DNA from: Paramecium tetraurelia
Taxonomy: Eukaryota > Ciliophora > Oligohymenophorea > Peniculida > Parameciidae
Direction: 5' to 3'
Assembly (NCBI RefSeq): GCF_000165425.1
Contig: NW_001799544.1
Location: 124,001-188,000 of the forward strand
Length of the DNA stretch: 64,000 bases
Both the position numbers and the translations under genes were made by a program. This document shows, piece by piece, positions 1 through 10,207 of this stretch (the stretch's first letter is position 1; the number at the start of each line of letters is the position of its first letter). A model generated the notes under the pieces. The model did not search any database and was not told the origin of the DNA. It saw only the letters and a program-made list of their open reading frames with translations.

Positions 1-2
1 AG

Positions 3-320
3 TAAAATAAAGAGCAACTATAGTCATAGAAATTATCAGAATCTGAGAAAAACAACTCATCTAATTAATATAGTCTACAATCTTTAATAGATTTGCAAAA
101 CAAATTATAAGATTTATAAACGGAAGTCAAAAAAGAATAATAGGATTATCTATTAATACAATAAATGAAGCAAGAGTAATTGAAAATTACATCAGAAAAT
201 GATCAAATAAAAACTCTGATTGAAGCAAACTTAAAATAAGTAGTGACTCAATAAAATAAAGAAATTGAATAATATACAAAAAATATTGAAATCTTATTAA
301 ATAAAATAGAATTTGAATGA
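3..320 (+). CDS. C-terminal part of a coiled-coil protein (partial)
   Basis: The frame is open from the left edge to TGA at 318-320, 105 codons, with many TAA/TAG glutamine codons. The peptide is rich in Gln, Lys, Glu, Leu and Asn with heptad-like spacing (for example LIDLQNKLQDLQTEVKK), so a coiled coil is the only safe statement. The start lies outside the window. No family is recognisable. Frames 1 and 2 are broken by TGA, which supports this reading. Confidence 0.7.
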
Positions 321-803
321 GAATATATATTTTAATGATGATTTACTATGGTTAGTAAATGTATATAGATAAGAATTTAAATGTAAATACTATTAATTCT
401 AATAATTGATTATCTGAGTATTAGGTGTCATTTTACCGCATTTCCCAATTATTCTATTAGAATATGATAGATTTCTTTCTTTAAATAAATGGTCTTATGT
501 GTCTTCTATGAATATCTAGGAAATAAGTTTAACTTAAGATACTAAATTTTAGAAAAAAATCCTTATATCTTTAGTTATTTCCTAAGAGTATGCATTAAAT
601 AGAAATCTACAGCTTTAGTCTAACACAAAAATAAAGATATTGATTAAGAATATATATTAAGGAATGAAAGGTTAAGAAGTGATGCATCAACATTATTTAA
701 AAACTCTTAAAACCATAAGTAAATTTAATTACACTATGTTGTTAATTAATTATTAAGGTAAGTAAGATTATAATTGATAATATAAATAATATAAAATATC
801 TGA
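321..803. other. Intergenic/upstream region
   Basis: AT-rich stretch between the first gene and the AGC kinase. It contains an open plus-strand frame from ATG 508 to TGA 777 (about 89 codons), but with a single stop codon such frames arise by chance and the peptide shows no family feature. I do not call it a gene. Confidence 0.5.
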
Positions 804-2002
804 ATGGGAAATTGTTTCTTACAGGAGGAAGAAAAGAATTAGAAATCTTCAATAAAAAAAGTAGATAGCTTTCTTGCATAATAAATGGAGAAAAGGAATG
901 AAAAGTCAAAAGTGACTTTGAAAGATTTTTTAAGTCAAGGTGAAATAGGAAGAGTAATTAATATGATTGATTGAAATGCTAGGGTAAATTTGGGAAGGTT
1001 TTAAGAGTGAAAATGAAAGGGAAAGACAATCGAGAATATGCAATGAAAGTTATTAAAAAAGCTGATATCTTGAAATATGGACTTGTGGAGCATACTATGC
1101 TAGAAAAGAATGTGTTGGGTGCAAGTAAGAATCCATTTGTTGTGAAATTGAAATACTCATTTTAAACTGAGCAAAAGCTTTATTTAGTGATGGAGTAAAA
1201 TATATTTTAATGAAGCTAAGATTTATTAAGGGTGGTTAATTAGCTAAAGTATTAAGAAAAAGATAATAGGGAACATTTACAGAGGAATAAACTAAATTTT
1301 GTGCAGCTGAAATAATATTAGGTTTGGAATATATGCATCATACTCTAAGAGTAATATATAGAGATTTGAAACCAGAGAATGTGATGGTCACTGAAGAAGG
1401 ACATTTAAAATTGGCTGATTTTGGACTGTCCAAATAATATGAAAATGAAGAAGCTAAATTCTTTACTGTAATATACGCTTACTAAAACATAGCTTGCAGG
1501 GACACCAGAGTACTTGGCTCCAGAGATTTTATTTAATTAAGGCCATAATCACATGGTTGACTTCTGGTGTTTAGGAATTCTAATTTATGAGATGTTAGTT
1601 GGTTACACTCCGTTTTGTGATGATCAAGGAAACCATAAAACAATAGAAAATAATATCAGAAATGGTTAGATTATATATCCAAAGTTCATGAGTGAGTCAT
1701 CCAAGAATATAGTGGATAGATTATTGAATAAAGATCCAACATAAAGACTTGGTGCAAAATCTATTTAAGAGATTAAGGATCATAGTTTCTTTTGTGATAT
1801 TAATTGGGAATAGCTCTATAATTTATAAATCCCATCTCCAATATTAGAAAATACCCATGTTTATGTAAATAAATATATCTGATAGTTAATCTAGCCGCAA
1901 GTTAAGAAAGATTAGTTTGGTAAAAGAATCTATGAAACACCTTCATCGCATTTTATTGAAACAAACGGTGATTTCAATGGTTTCTCTGCAGCTTAAGAAT
2001 GA
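804..2002 (+). CDS. AGC-family serine/threonine protein kinase, N-myristoylation-type start
   Basis: Spliced length is 365 aa. The start is fixed by TGA at 801-803 directly before the ATG and by the N-terminus MGNCF, a classic myristoylation plus palmitoylation signal, so membrane anchoring is inferred. Kinase motifs in order: glycine loop GRGKFGKV, catalytic Lys in YAMKVIKK, gatekeeper region [26 protein letters not shown], activation segment [14 protein letters not shown], and [15 protein letters not shown]. The C-tail ends with DFNGFSAA, which resembles the hydrophobic motif of AGC kinases (PKG/PKA/SGK group). Introns lie at 954-982 (29 nt), 1195-1220 (26 nt, ends AAG), 1468-1492 (25 nt) and 1865-1885 (21 nt). 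The AAG end is required to give the conserved LVMEF. The gene is convergent with the importin gene, 77 bp away. The exact AGC subgroup is uncertain. Confidence 0.93.
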
Positions 2003-2079
2003 TTATATCTATGAAAAATGGTATTTTAGATATCAATTTAAGTTTAAGTTATGGTATATATTTATTAACAATATAATAT

Positions 2080-5000
2080 TCAAGTTTCTTTTCTTTTTTT
2101 CAATTTTAAAATTATTCTAGCTTCTGAATTAAATTTATTGATTTTTAGCATATCATCAAGATCTTTCTTCAAAATAGAGTCATTAGATATTAATTCTGCT
2201 ATATTGATGGTCTTTCTTAGGTGTAAATATGTTTAATGAAATTATTCAAATTCGTTATGTTTTGATATATTTGATTAAAAGGTTTCCATTATTATCTTAG
2301 CATCCTCTAATTCATCATTAAATACAAACATATCTTCTGTGTCTTCATTATCATCCTTGGCCTTTTTTAAATCATGATTATATTAATTTTTCAAGACTCC
2401 AACTAAATTTTGGAGAAGAGTTAAATTTAAGAATCGAGGATTCTAAAGTAATAGTTAACAAAATCCAAACAAATAGAGTTGGCAGTCATATTCAGGTAGG
2501 CAGTACTTACTGGAATCAATTACATGATCATAAATGAAGCCCTATTGTTGTTCTATCCACTCTAAGGTTAAGGCAGAATTTTTAATAAACCCTGAAATAT
2601 ATATTCCCATTAGTCGAGCTCTCAAAAAATCGTTTTTTACTAGCAATTAGGATCTTTAAAGGATTTTTGTGTATATGTAAGTTAAAACCTCCTTATTTAA
2701 TTGATATTCTTGTAGCAAAAGATGAAGAAGCAAAATAGCTTCACCTTAAGAGGATTCACCTATTTGTGGATTGTTAAACACAGTTTCCAACATTTATATT
2801 AACTAAATTAAGATATAAGATGAATACAAATTCCTGAGCGTTGATATTTGAAAATAAAGATTTTCCATAATAAATATAATAATTAAAGAGTTCAAATAGT
2901 TGTCCAAGTGTGAATTTTTATTTTTCAATGACTTTTTTACATTAAAAGAACATTTCAGCTTAAAAATCACTAATAAATTTAGTTTTACAAATTAACTAAG
3001 AGATGAAGTATACAATATCCTCATCAAAATCAATGATATTTGGATCTAAAATATCTATATGACTAATTACTTATGATATATTTATATAACACAGAGACCC
3101 TATTTTCTAAAAGAGTAAAATGGACAGGAATGATGTTCTCTATTTCAGGTAAAGATTTAAGTATATTCCAAGTTTAATTGATATAAATCTATCTCTCAGT
3201 CTATCCTTATTCAAAAAGTTGCTACTCTTATTATATTTTCAAAACTATAAGACTTAATGCTTAATCTAACACAGAAGGTTCTAATGGAAATGTTCTAGCA
3301 TAATGCAATCATAATATATACTTGAAAATTTATTTGATTGTGTCAAAATGATCCTCAAAATCACTTTATATTAACGATTAACATAGTACGAGTAAAATCT
3401 ATCCTATATTTGGTTCCAACAGTTTTTCTAGATTTGGTTCTTCAATGATATTTTTGATAGCTTCTATTGCACAATAGCAATTAGCATATAATTCAGTTTA
3501 CGAAGATTTGATCTAATTCATCAAAAAATTAAGTAGCTAATAAGAGAGTTCATCTTTCTCATTCAGAATTGTTTTACAATAGGCTCCAATAAAGGTACAC
3601 AGTCTAGCCTTAACAAGAGCTAAAAGTATAAATTATGTATGTACGTATTGAATAGTTAATTAGGTAATCGTTGTATTCGCCGATAAATGATTTGAAAAGT
3701 GAACCAACCTCATTTCTTGAAATGAGAAAATTACTCAAAATCGATAGGACCAATAATGAAGTCTCTAATAAAATATTAATATTCATTGATTTCAAAAAGT
3801 AATGTTCTCTGAATTCCATGATCAATCCTAATTATTGACTTAGTTCAGTATTCTTTAGTTTTTAAATGCAATACGAAGCAATTAATGTTGAGAAGGAAGC
3901 AAAGAAGGATATAGATCCATCTATGTGTTAAGAATAAGCGATAATTAATTAAGCTACTGATGACTTAATGATATCAGATTTCTATTCATCTAATAGATCT
4001 TAAGTCAATTGCACAAATTCATTGGGATCTTCATTGAGATCATTTATTTCTTTATAGGTCGACGAAAAGAAAGGTAAAATAATGTCAACGAAAATAGCCA
4101 TCCTATATTCAGCAAAGATGTGATAGACTGAAACACTTTTGCATGTAATCGCCAAAATTTTAATGATTTCATTGATTAATTTTTATTGATTTTGATTAAG
4201 GTTTTCGTAAGAGAAACTAGGCTACATAGTAAATGCCACAAGACTTTAGATGTAGGTATCACAGATGACACATAATACTTCTTGGAAGGGGCACTTGTTT
4301 GCAATTGCTTCCTTGTAAAATGTAAAGATAGAGCCATAAATCAATCTTTATAAAGACACAATCAATTGAAGGTATTCTAAATCATCACCCACATATGTTA
4401 ATTGTGGGATTTTGAGAATGAGGACTTAACACAGTTCCTCGTTGAATATCAAGTATTATTGAATTGGGTCTGGGACACTCCTCATCTAATTTGTTGTAAG
4501 ATGTCGATCTAATTGACTAAAGAGTACTCTAGCCCATAGTATTTTAGTTGATTGAGAAAAACCATCTATTATTTTACCGATTTTGATTATGGATTAGAAC
4601 CATTCAAATTGGTTATCCAAATGCAAAGTTTCAGCTATGAAGCATGCTGACACTATCATATTTTCTAGCTTTGTTTCGATAGATTAGATGACATGCTACT
4701 TAAGACGAGTTTTGAAGTGATTTTCTAAAGTTGAATATTATAAATCCATTTACATTTATCATAAGAAACTAATTACTGTAGAGCTTATTGAACAATGTCT
4801 TTGATTTTATTAGGGATTTATTTAGTGAACATTTGAACAAAGAGATCAACGTGATGTAATCTCAGTTCAGCAGCATATGGTTCTATATTATAATTTAATA
4901 TGGCCTTACTCGTGTTGGCTATGAATTTTTTAATAGCAGTTTTTATTGTTATGGCAGCTTATTCGGCCAAAAGTACATCATTTTATTAAGATGATAATTC

Positions 5001-5132
5001 ACATAAAATGTCTATAGATCCTATATCATTCTGACAGCATTGAATCAATAACTCTTCTGCTTTACTCCTTGCTTAACTGTCTTTAGCTTAGAAGGCAATA
5101 ACAATCATTTTTGTATACTCCTACTAATTCAT
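2080..5132 (-). CDS. Importin-beta-family nuclear transport receptor (importin 7/8-like)
   Basis: About 1000 aa of helical repeats read on the minus strand. The N-terminus (MNQQEYTKMIVIAFQAKDSQ, then SKAEELLIQCCQ) fits the first HEAT repeat and importin-beta N-terminal domain, which binds Ran. Conserved-looking blocks follow, such as WARVLFSQLDRHL, FFASFSTLIASYCIQ and YLKTINIAEL-type helices. Near the C-terminus there is an acidic patch (DDNEDTEDMFVFNDELEDA) typical of IPO7/8/Nmd5 proteins. At least one short intron near 4723-4751 restores the frame after a TGA. Other introns were not all resolved. The protein ends EARIILKLKKRKET then TGA. The expected role is nuclear import of large basic cargo such as ribosomal proteins or histones. 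The family call is firm at the importin-beta level and tentative for the subgroup. Confidence 0.75.
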
Positions 5133-5188
5133 CTTAAAATTTATATAGTGATAAATTATAAACTTTATTAATCAATATATATACATAG

Positions 5189-6424
5189 TCATTTTAAATT
5201 CAAACTAATTTTATTTCCTTTATAATCATACTCCGAAAAGACTGAGATCACTTTTAAAGCTTCTTGAATGTCAACCATAGTTATTTGGATGGCTTAAGAG
5301 TCAAGTTTGATTTCTAATAATGAGAATAGGGTTACCTTGAATCTTTCCAACTAATTTAACCATGTCTTGAATTTCTAATAATTAAGGAATGCCAGAAAAT
5401 GAGAGTACTCTAGTCAAGGGAATGATTTTAAATTTGGTTTGACTTCCTTGATAATATTCTTCATTGGGATTGTTAGTCTACAAGTGTGAATTCTGAGGAT
5501 TCTAGAAAAGTATTCTTAACTAACATAATAAATTTAGATGTAAAACCTCATTTCCAAAAAAGACAACATTATTGAGTAACTCTTTGGCAATGATAGCATT
5601 CTCTTTGTTTACAAATTATAGAATTGATTAACGAATATGTTTTTTTAATATTAAGGCTTCCAGATGTCCAAACCTGTTAAATAGATTATACAACATCCTT
5701 GGAGTGACTCTTTCGTCCAGATTGGAAACCCTTAAAAATTTGGAAGGTTATTGATTTAATAATTCTTGGATTGCAAAATCATTGGAATCCAATTGAGTCA
5801 ATGAAATTTTGGCTACTTCTTATTCATAGTCGTCATCTAGTATTCTTTCCAATTGTCGTAATTGAGTTTCCATTCTATAAAATACATTTAAATAAATACA
5901 TAGCTTTTGTGGGCGATTCTTGGACAATATTTTACGCCCCTTTGAATTGATTTCCATTATTCGATATCTATTCGATGGATTGAGGCTTGATTAAGGGGGG
6001 AGAAATTTGGATTGAATTTGGTAGAGTCATGGATTTCAAGGGATACTTCTATTCTGGTTGTGTTTCTTCGTCATCAGAGCAATATTCTGTGCCTCTGGTG
6101 TGATCAACCACTTCTAAGTCCAACTATTTCAAGCGAGAATAATGAATCAATAATCTGGTATAAATATAACTGAAAGTGTTACCTGCCTCCCTAAGGAGTG
6201 AGCGATTTTCCTATCATATTACGTCTTGCTGAAATAGCATGTTTAACTTCGTTGTACTCTACAAATGCTTTGTTAGTTTTTCCCCTTTCGAAAATTAATA
6301 TTTTCTTGACTTCCCCATACTACTTAAAGGTCTCAAATAAAAAATCATTAGTTAGTGGGAAGGATTGAGGCAAGTAAGTTATGATCAATAACAATATTTT
6401 GCTAGGAGGATCTCTAGAATTCAT
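5189..6424 (-). CDS. RRM RNA-binding protein, PTB/hnRNP-L-like
   Basis: Spliced length 386 aa with three introns (28, 25 and 22 nt, ending CAG, TAG and TAG). The first RRM is at about residues 8-85 (ILLLIITYLPQSFPLTNDF, then FETFKQYGEVKKILIF and TNKAFVEYNEVKHA). This PTB-type beta-1 and RNP1 (AFVEY) fit hnRNP-L/PTB rather than classic RNP1. A second RRM (FLRVSNLDERVTPRMLYNLF, GHLEALILKK, SILQFVNKENA) and a third partial RRM (LTRVLSFSGIPQLLEIQDM) follow, separated by an acidic linker. The expected role is binding pyrimidine-rich RNA in splicing or mRNA handling. It lies 56 bp from the importin start and is transcribed in the same direction. Confidence 0.82.
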
Positions 6425-6700
6425 TTATAAATTAAATCAATTTAATTTAAAATCCTGCCGAAACGAGGATTTAAAATTCGATTATTAACTGTTAATAATT
6501 ATAAAAGCCTCCTCTAAAGCATCCTAACAGTAATAAATCCTACTCTTCATTGTAAATTGCAGCCACATTTTCCTTCTATTTTTTTAGCCAGAGATTGTGT
6601 GTCACTTAGTGCACCCCTTCACACTCATCTAACATCCTCTTGATTCCTGAAATCTTTGAAACCTGTGCTTTTTCAGGGATAATAGTACAGTATCTTCCAT
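6345..6700 (-). CDS. Possible small gene, unrecognised
   Basis: ATG at 6700 followed by a 26-nt GT...CAG intron gives MEDTVSKISGIKRMLDECEG and then a peptide with VTHNLWLKKQKENVAAIYNE and LLLLGCFRGG. The composition looks coding, but the frame runs about 80 bp into the RRM gene before TGA, so the 3' end is doubtful; a further unseen intron may exist. No family recognised. Confidence 0.3.
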
Positions 6701-6777
6701 TTCTTGATTAGTAAAAAGATTAAATGATTTAATGAATAATAAAAATAATCTAAAAATTATACAATGATGAATCGGTG

Positions 6778-7460
6778 TCATAATTTCCAAGCCATTTTCA
6801 TTAACAAAACAAAATGTTCGTCATTGTCCACTGAAGCTGATACTGCAGCATAATAATCACACCACTCCTAATAAGTCAATTACCCATTCCTATCCACATC
6901 TCCAAAATTAACAAGAAATTCTTCGAAAACCTGATTCTCTGTCATCTGTCCATTCTTAACCTTAGGATGCATTTTAGTATTGTAAACACCTCTAATACAT
7001 ATTCAAAAATCTCACTTTAAATCATCCGCTGTAATGTATCCATCTCCTGTTTTATCGAATTTTCTGAAAGCCTGATCTACTATAGCCTTTCTAGTTGGAT
7101 TCAATTAACCCTAAAATATAAATCTACATTACTCTTATGGAAACTAAGAATTCATCAAAATCTATAGTTCCGCTCCTATCCCTATCCATAGCAGCAAATA
7201 AGATCTACAATCACTCAATACTATTACGTCAACTTCATTCCAAGACAACTAAACTCCATTCTCAGCTAGACCCACTTTCAACTCATTTTTGTCCAATTTC
7301 CTATTCCCATCATATGAATCAAGACATCTAAAGCAAACACCCAACTGTCTAATTGTTTTCGATCCCCTTGCTTATAAAGCATCACGAACTCGTTTTAGTA
7401 CTAAATCTTCAATTATAAAATCATACGAATTTGAGCAGCTTCCTATTATTGTCTATTCAT
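6778..7460 (-). CDS. CAPS: Calcyphosin-like EF-hand protein
   Basis: Spliced length 195 aa, close to human calcyphosin (189 aa). After the N-terminus (MNRQQQEAAQILLKRVRDAL) come the family-specific ARGSKTIRQLGVCFRCLDS block and EF-hands: DSYDGNRKLDKNEL, DRDRSGTIDFDEFL, DKTGDGYITADDLK and DVDRNGQLTYQEW. The characteristic insert GVYNTKMHPKVKNGQMTENQ between hands 3 and 4 matches the calcyphosin family, as does the end DNDEHFVLLMKMAWKL. Four introns (26, 23, 22 and 24 nt) all end TAG; the first one fixes the N-terminus. It is a calcium-binding protein of cytosol or cilia. Orthology is by motif, not by search. Confidence 0.88.
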
Positions 7461-7632
7461 AATATAAACTTTATTAAAATAATAAACAGTTTCATGAAAT
7501 ATAATCCAAATTAATATCATTATTTATTCCGAATCTATAGACCAACCTCTTTTGAGTTTTCTGCCCTCTCAAATTATTGGAACCTCAGAATTGAATACCA
7601 AAATTATCAATCAGATTTTTAAGAAATCTCAT

Positions 7633-8229
7633 TCATTTTTAGTCTAAAACTTAATTATTAGTTTATTTAATAAATTTACTCACCTATGGCAATTACAATC
7701 TCTTGTTTATAACTAAAAAGAGTTAAGATAAGTTTCCTTTTTTGAAAATTGGGTCATTAATTATCTATCAATTAGTTTGATCTTTATTTTTAATTATTTA
7801 AATCAAAATTACAAATACTTATATTTTCTATCTGCAAATTAATGAAATAAGTAGTTTTTCTTCAAATATATTCTTCTAAAATTCATAGAAAAATTCTCTT
7901 TTAGAATTACTTTAAATTATTATTTTTTTTGTATCCTTAATATTGCTTTTAATTACTATCACATATTTATGTTCCGAGATAATCAATCTTAAAGTTTCAT
8001 TTAGGTCTAATTCTTTATTATTTCTTATATCCTTTCATAATTGGCTTATATCCAATGGTATTCGAAATTCCTTCTGATTATACCAGAGGACTTAATTGCC
8101 ATTGATTGCTTTAGATTTGCAACGATTATAATATCTTTTTAATTGTACAAAATTACAAATCCAAAAAGTAGCAGCGCGCATACATATATCTCCTCTCAAT
8201 CTAATATGTGTGGAACTCTAATCTTCCAT
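7633..8229 (-). pseudogene. Interrupted reading frame, possible decayed gene
   Basis: Within a 1-kb gap between two good genes, one minus-strand frame of 199 codons looks coding (start MEDQSSTHIRLRGD, middle NNKELDLNETLRLIISEHKY, QIINDPIFKKGNL) but is broken by two in-frame TGA codons. Upstream, ATG 8338 opens a separate short peptide (MSKWNVVPHEIIKLINKREI). Short introns could remove one TGA (a GT...TAG segment of 48-54 nt), but I could not find a clean structure for the whole. It is either a pseudogene or a gene with splicing I have not solved. The remainder of 7461-8490 shows nothing else. Confidence 0.3.
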
Positions 8230-8490
8230 TCTATTATGTATTATAAAAAGGCCATCAAAAATTATCTAAGAATAAATTAATTTCTCTTTTATTTATTAAT
8301 TTTATTATCTCATGAGGAACTACATTCCATTTAGACATGTATTAGCTTACAATAAATCTGTAAAAAGTTAAAGTTATGACTAGTCATAATAGAAGTGTTT
8401 TTACACAGCAGAGTAAATATAATTATATAGGAAGGAGGGTAAACAATATAATTAGAATTAAGTGCATTAATAGATTATTAATTATTAAAT

Positions 8491-9506
8491 ATGGAATCTA
8501 AATCTTAAAATTAAAATTCTTCATTGACTGATGACAAATAATTTAAAGTAAATCAATCCTCGGATTCTGATGACCATGAATAAAATATGCTGAAGAAAAA
8601 CCAACATAAAAAAATTAGAAAATCTTTGACTAAAAGAAAAAGTAGCAATTGGGGTTCAGGAAGACCTTCAAAGAGAACAGAAACTAATGATGATCATCAA
8701 TGGAGTCATTAATTAAAGAACGAGGCTCTTTCTGGGTTATGGTTTGGTAGAGATATCTCAATGAAAATGATCATATATTTATGTAAAATGGGAAACATGA
8801 TATTTAAAGTTGTTACAGGCATACCTGCCTCAAAAATAAGGAAAGGCTTTATGAAATTTGATTCCAATAGTCATTAAGATAAAAAAAAATACTCACTTTA
8901 ACTCAAGAAAGATTTAAAGGTAATTGATCTTAAAGTATATTAGAATAAAAATTCAAGACTTCTTGAATACCTAAATTACCCAGCAGACACAACCTATATG
9001 TTTTTGGAAAAGAACAACAATTGCGAAGATAAATTATCATTAAAAAACATATCTGAAGAATCCTAAATTGGTTTAGAAGTGGTTATGAAATCTTTATCAA
9101 AGAACTTTGTTAATACCTACAAATTTATTATTAGAGAATACTTTTAAAATTCTTAAGATTTTCTTGAAAATAATTTAGTGGATAATATTGTTAGATAATT
9201 AGTTGAGAATCATTAGGATCATAAAATGTTATTTGATAGGCAATTAATTCATGAATTAACAAAAGACGATTATGCTCTCATCAATGAAATTGTAATAATT
9301 TTGCATTATATCTTAAGGAATCTGATCCATACCAGGCATAAATTCACTAGTATTAAAATTCAGGTATCAGAAATATAAACTTCTTTTCGAATACATACAA
9401 AGATGAGGTAGAAGAAATTAAAAAAAACTCATTTTGGATAAGAGAATTTATTGAAGGGTTTATTGAAATTTTGTAAGGTTCTAATATTTAAATTCAACAT
9501 TTTTGA
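8491..9506 (+). CDS. Unrecognised basic protein
   Basis: Spliced length 329 aa with one 26-nt intron at 9292-9317 (ends AAG). The splice is preferred because the downstream frame then reads ESDPYQAQIHQYQNSG...FWIREFIEGFIEILQ, rich in charged residues, whereas the unspliced frame degrades to low-complexity sequence. The N-terminal 75 residues are Lys/Ser/Asn/Gln-rich and probably disordered (RKSLTKRKSSNWGSGRPSKR could be a nuclear localisation signal). The middle and C-terminus look folded and helical. No domain recognised. Confidence 0.6.
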
Positions 9507-10207
9507 CGATAGTTTCCAATGAATTAAATTCATTTTTTTATCTTTATAATTAATAAACAAATTGATTGTCTAAAAAAATTAATGACTCACTTAATACAAA
9601 TATTGTGTCATTTTTATTTCAACTTTATGTGACAAAATTATGATTAAGATTCCAGAGGGGTATAAAATCCTTCTCGTCAATGTCATAATTATCAAAAATA
9701 TAGTACTAATGATTTATTTAAGAAAGGATTAAAAAGAGATAATCTAAATTAACTGAATTAATATTTATTACAATTTTAGAATCATATTCCTAATTCAATT
9801 AATAATTAAAGAATGTTCAGCTAGATTCTGTTTTTGAAAAGAATTAAACCATGTAGAAACTATTATTTAAGGAATATGATAATGAACTATATTAAAATAT
9901 TAAATAAAAAAATCATTAAGTTATAGATAGGAAAGTAGTTTCACTAAATGTTTGACATGTTAAGATCCCTATAATTTTCAGTATATCATCATTTAATCAT
10001 ATATTCAAATTAATGTGATTGTTGAAATTGACTCTGGAATTAAGGCAATTTTCTTTTTTAATGTGCTAAGGATAGACAGAAAATAAAAAATGAATTGAGG
10101 GGGGATCAAAGTTTTATTCAACTTTTGGAAATTTGGCAAGTGCTGTATTATATTGGTAAATTCTAAAGTATTTTGAGAATATAGTTTTAATTTATATTTA
10201 TTATATA
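9507..10207. other. Intergenic region with weak coding signal
   Basis: A plus-strand stretch about 9660-9960 reads as Asn/Gln/Lys-rich peptide (NDLFKKGLKRDNLNQLNQYL, then in another frame KLLFKEYDNELYQNIKQ), with a frame change between the pieces and no convincing start. It may be a decayed or wrongly spliced gene. I make no gene call. Confidence 0.3.

Noticed and set aside
508-777. Open plus-strand frame of about 89 codons
   Set aside because: With TGA as the only stop and high AT, frames of this length are expected by chance; the peptide has no domain and no supporting splice sites.
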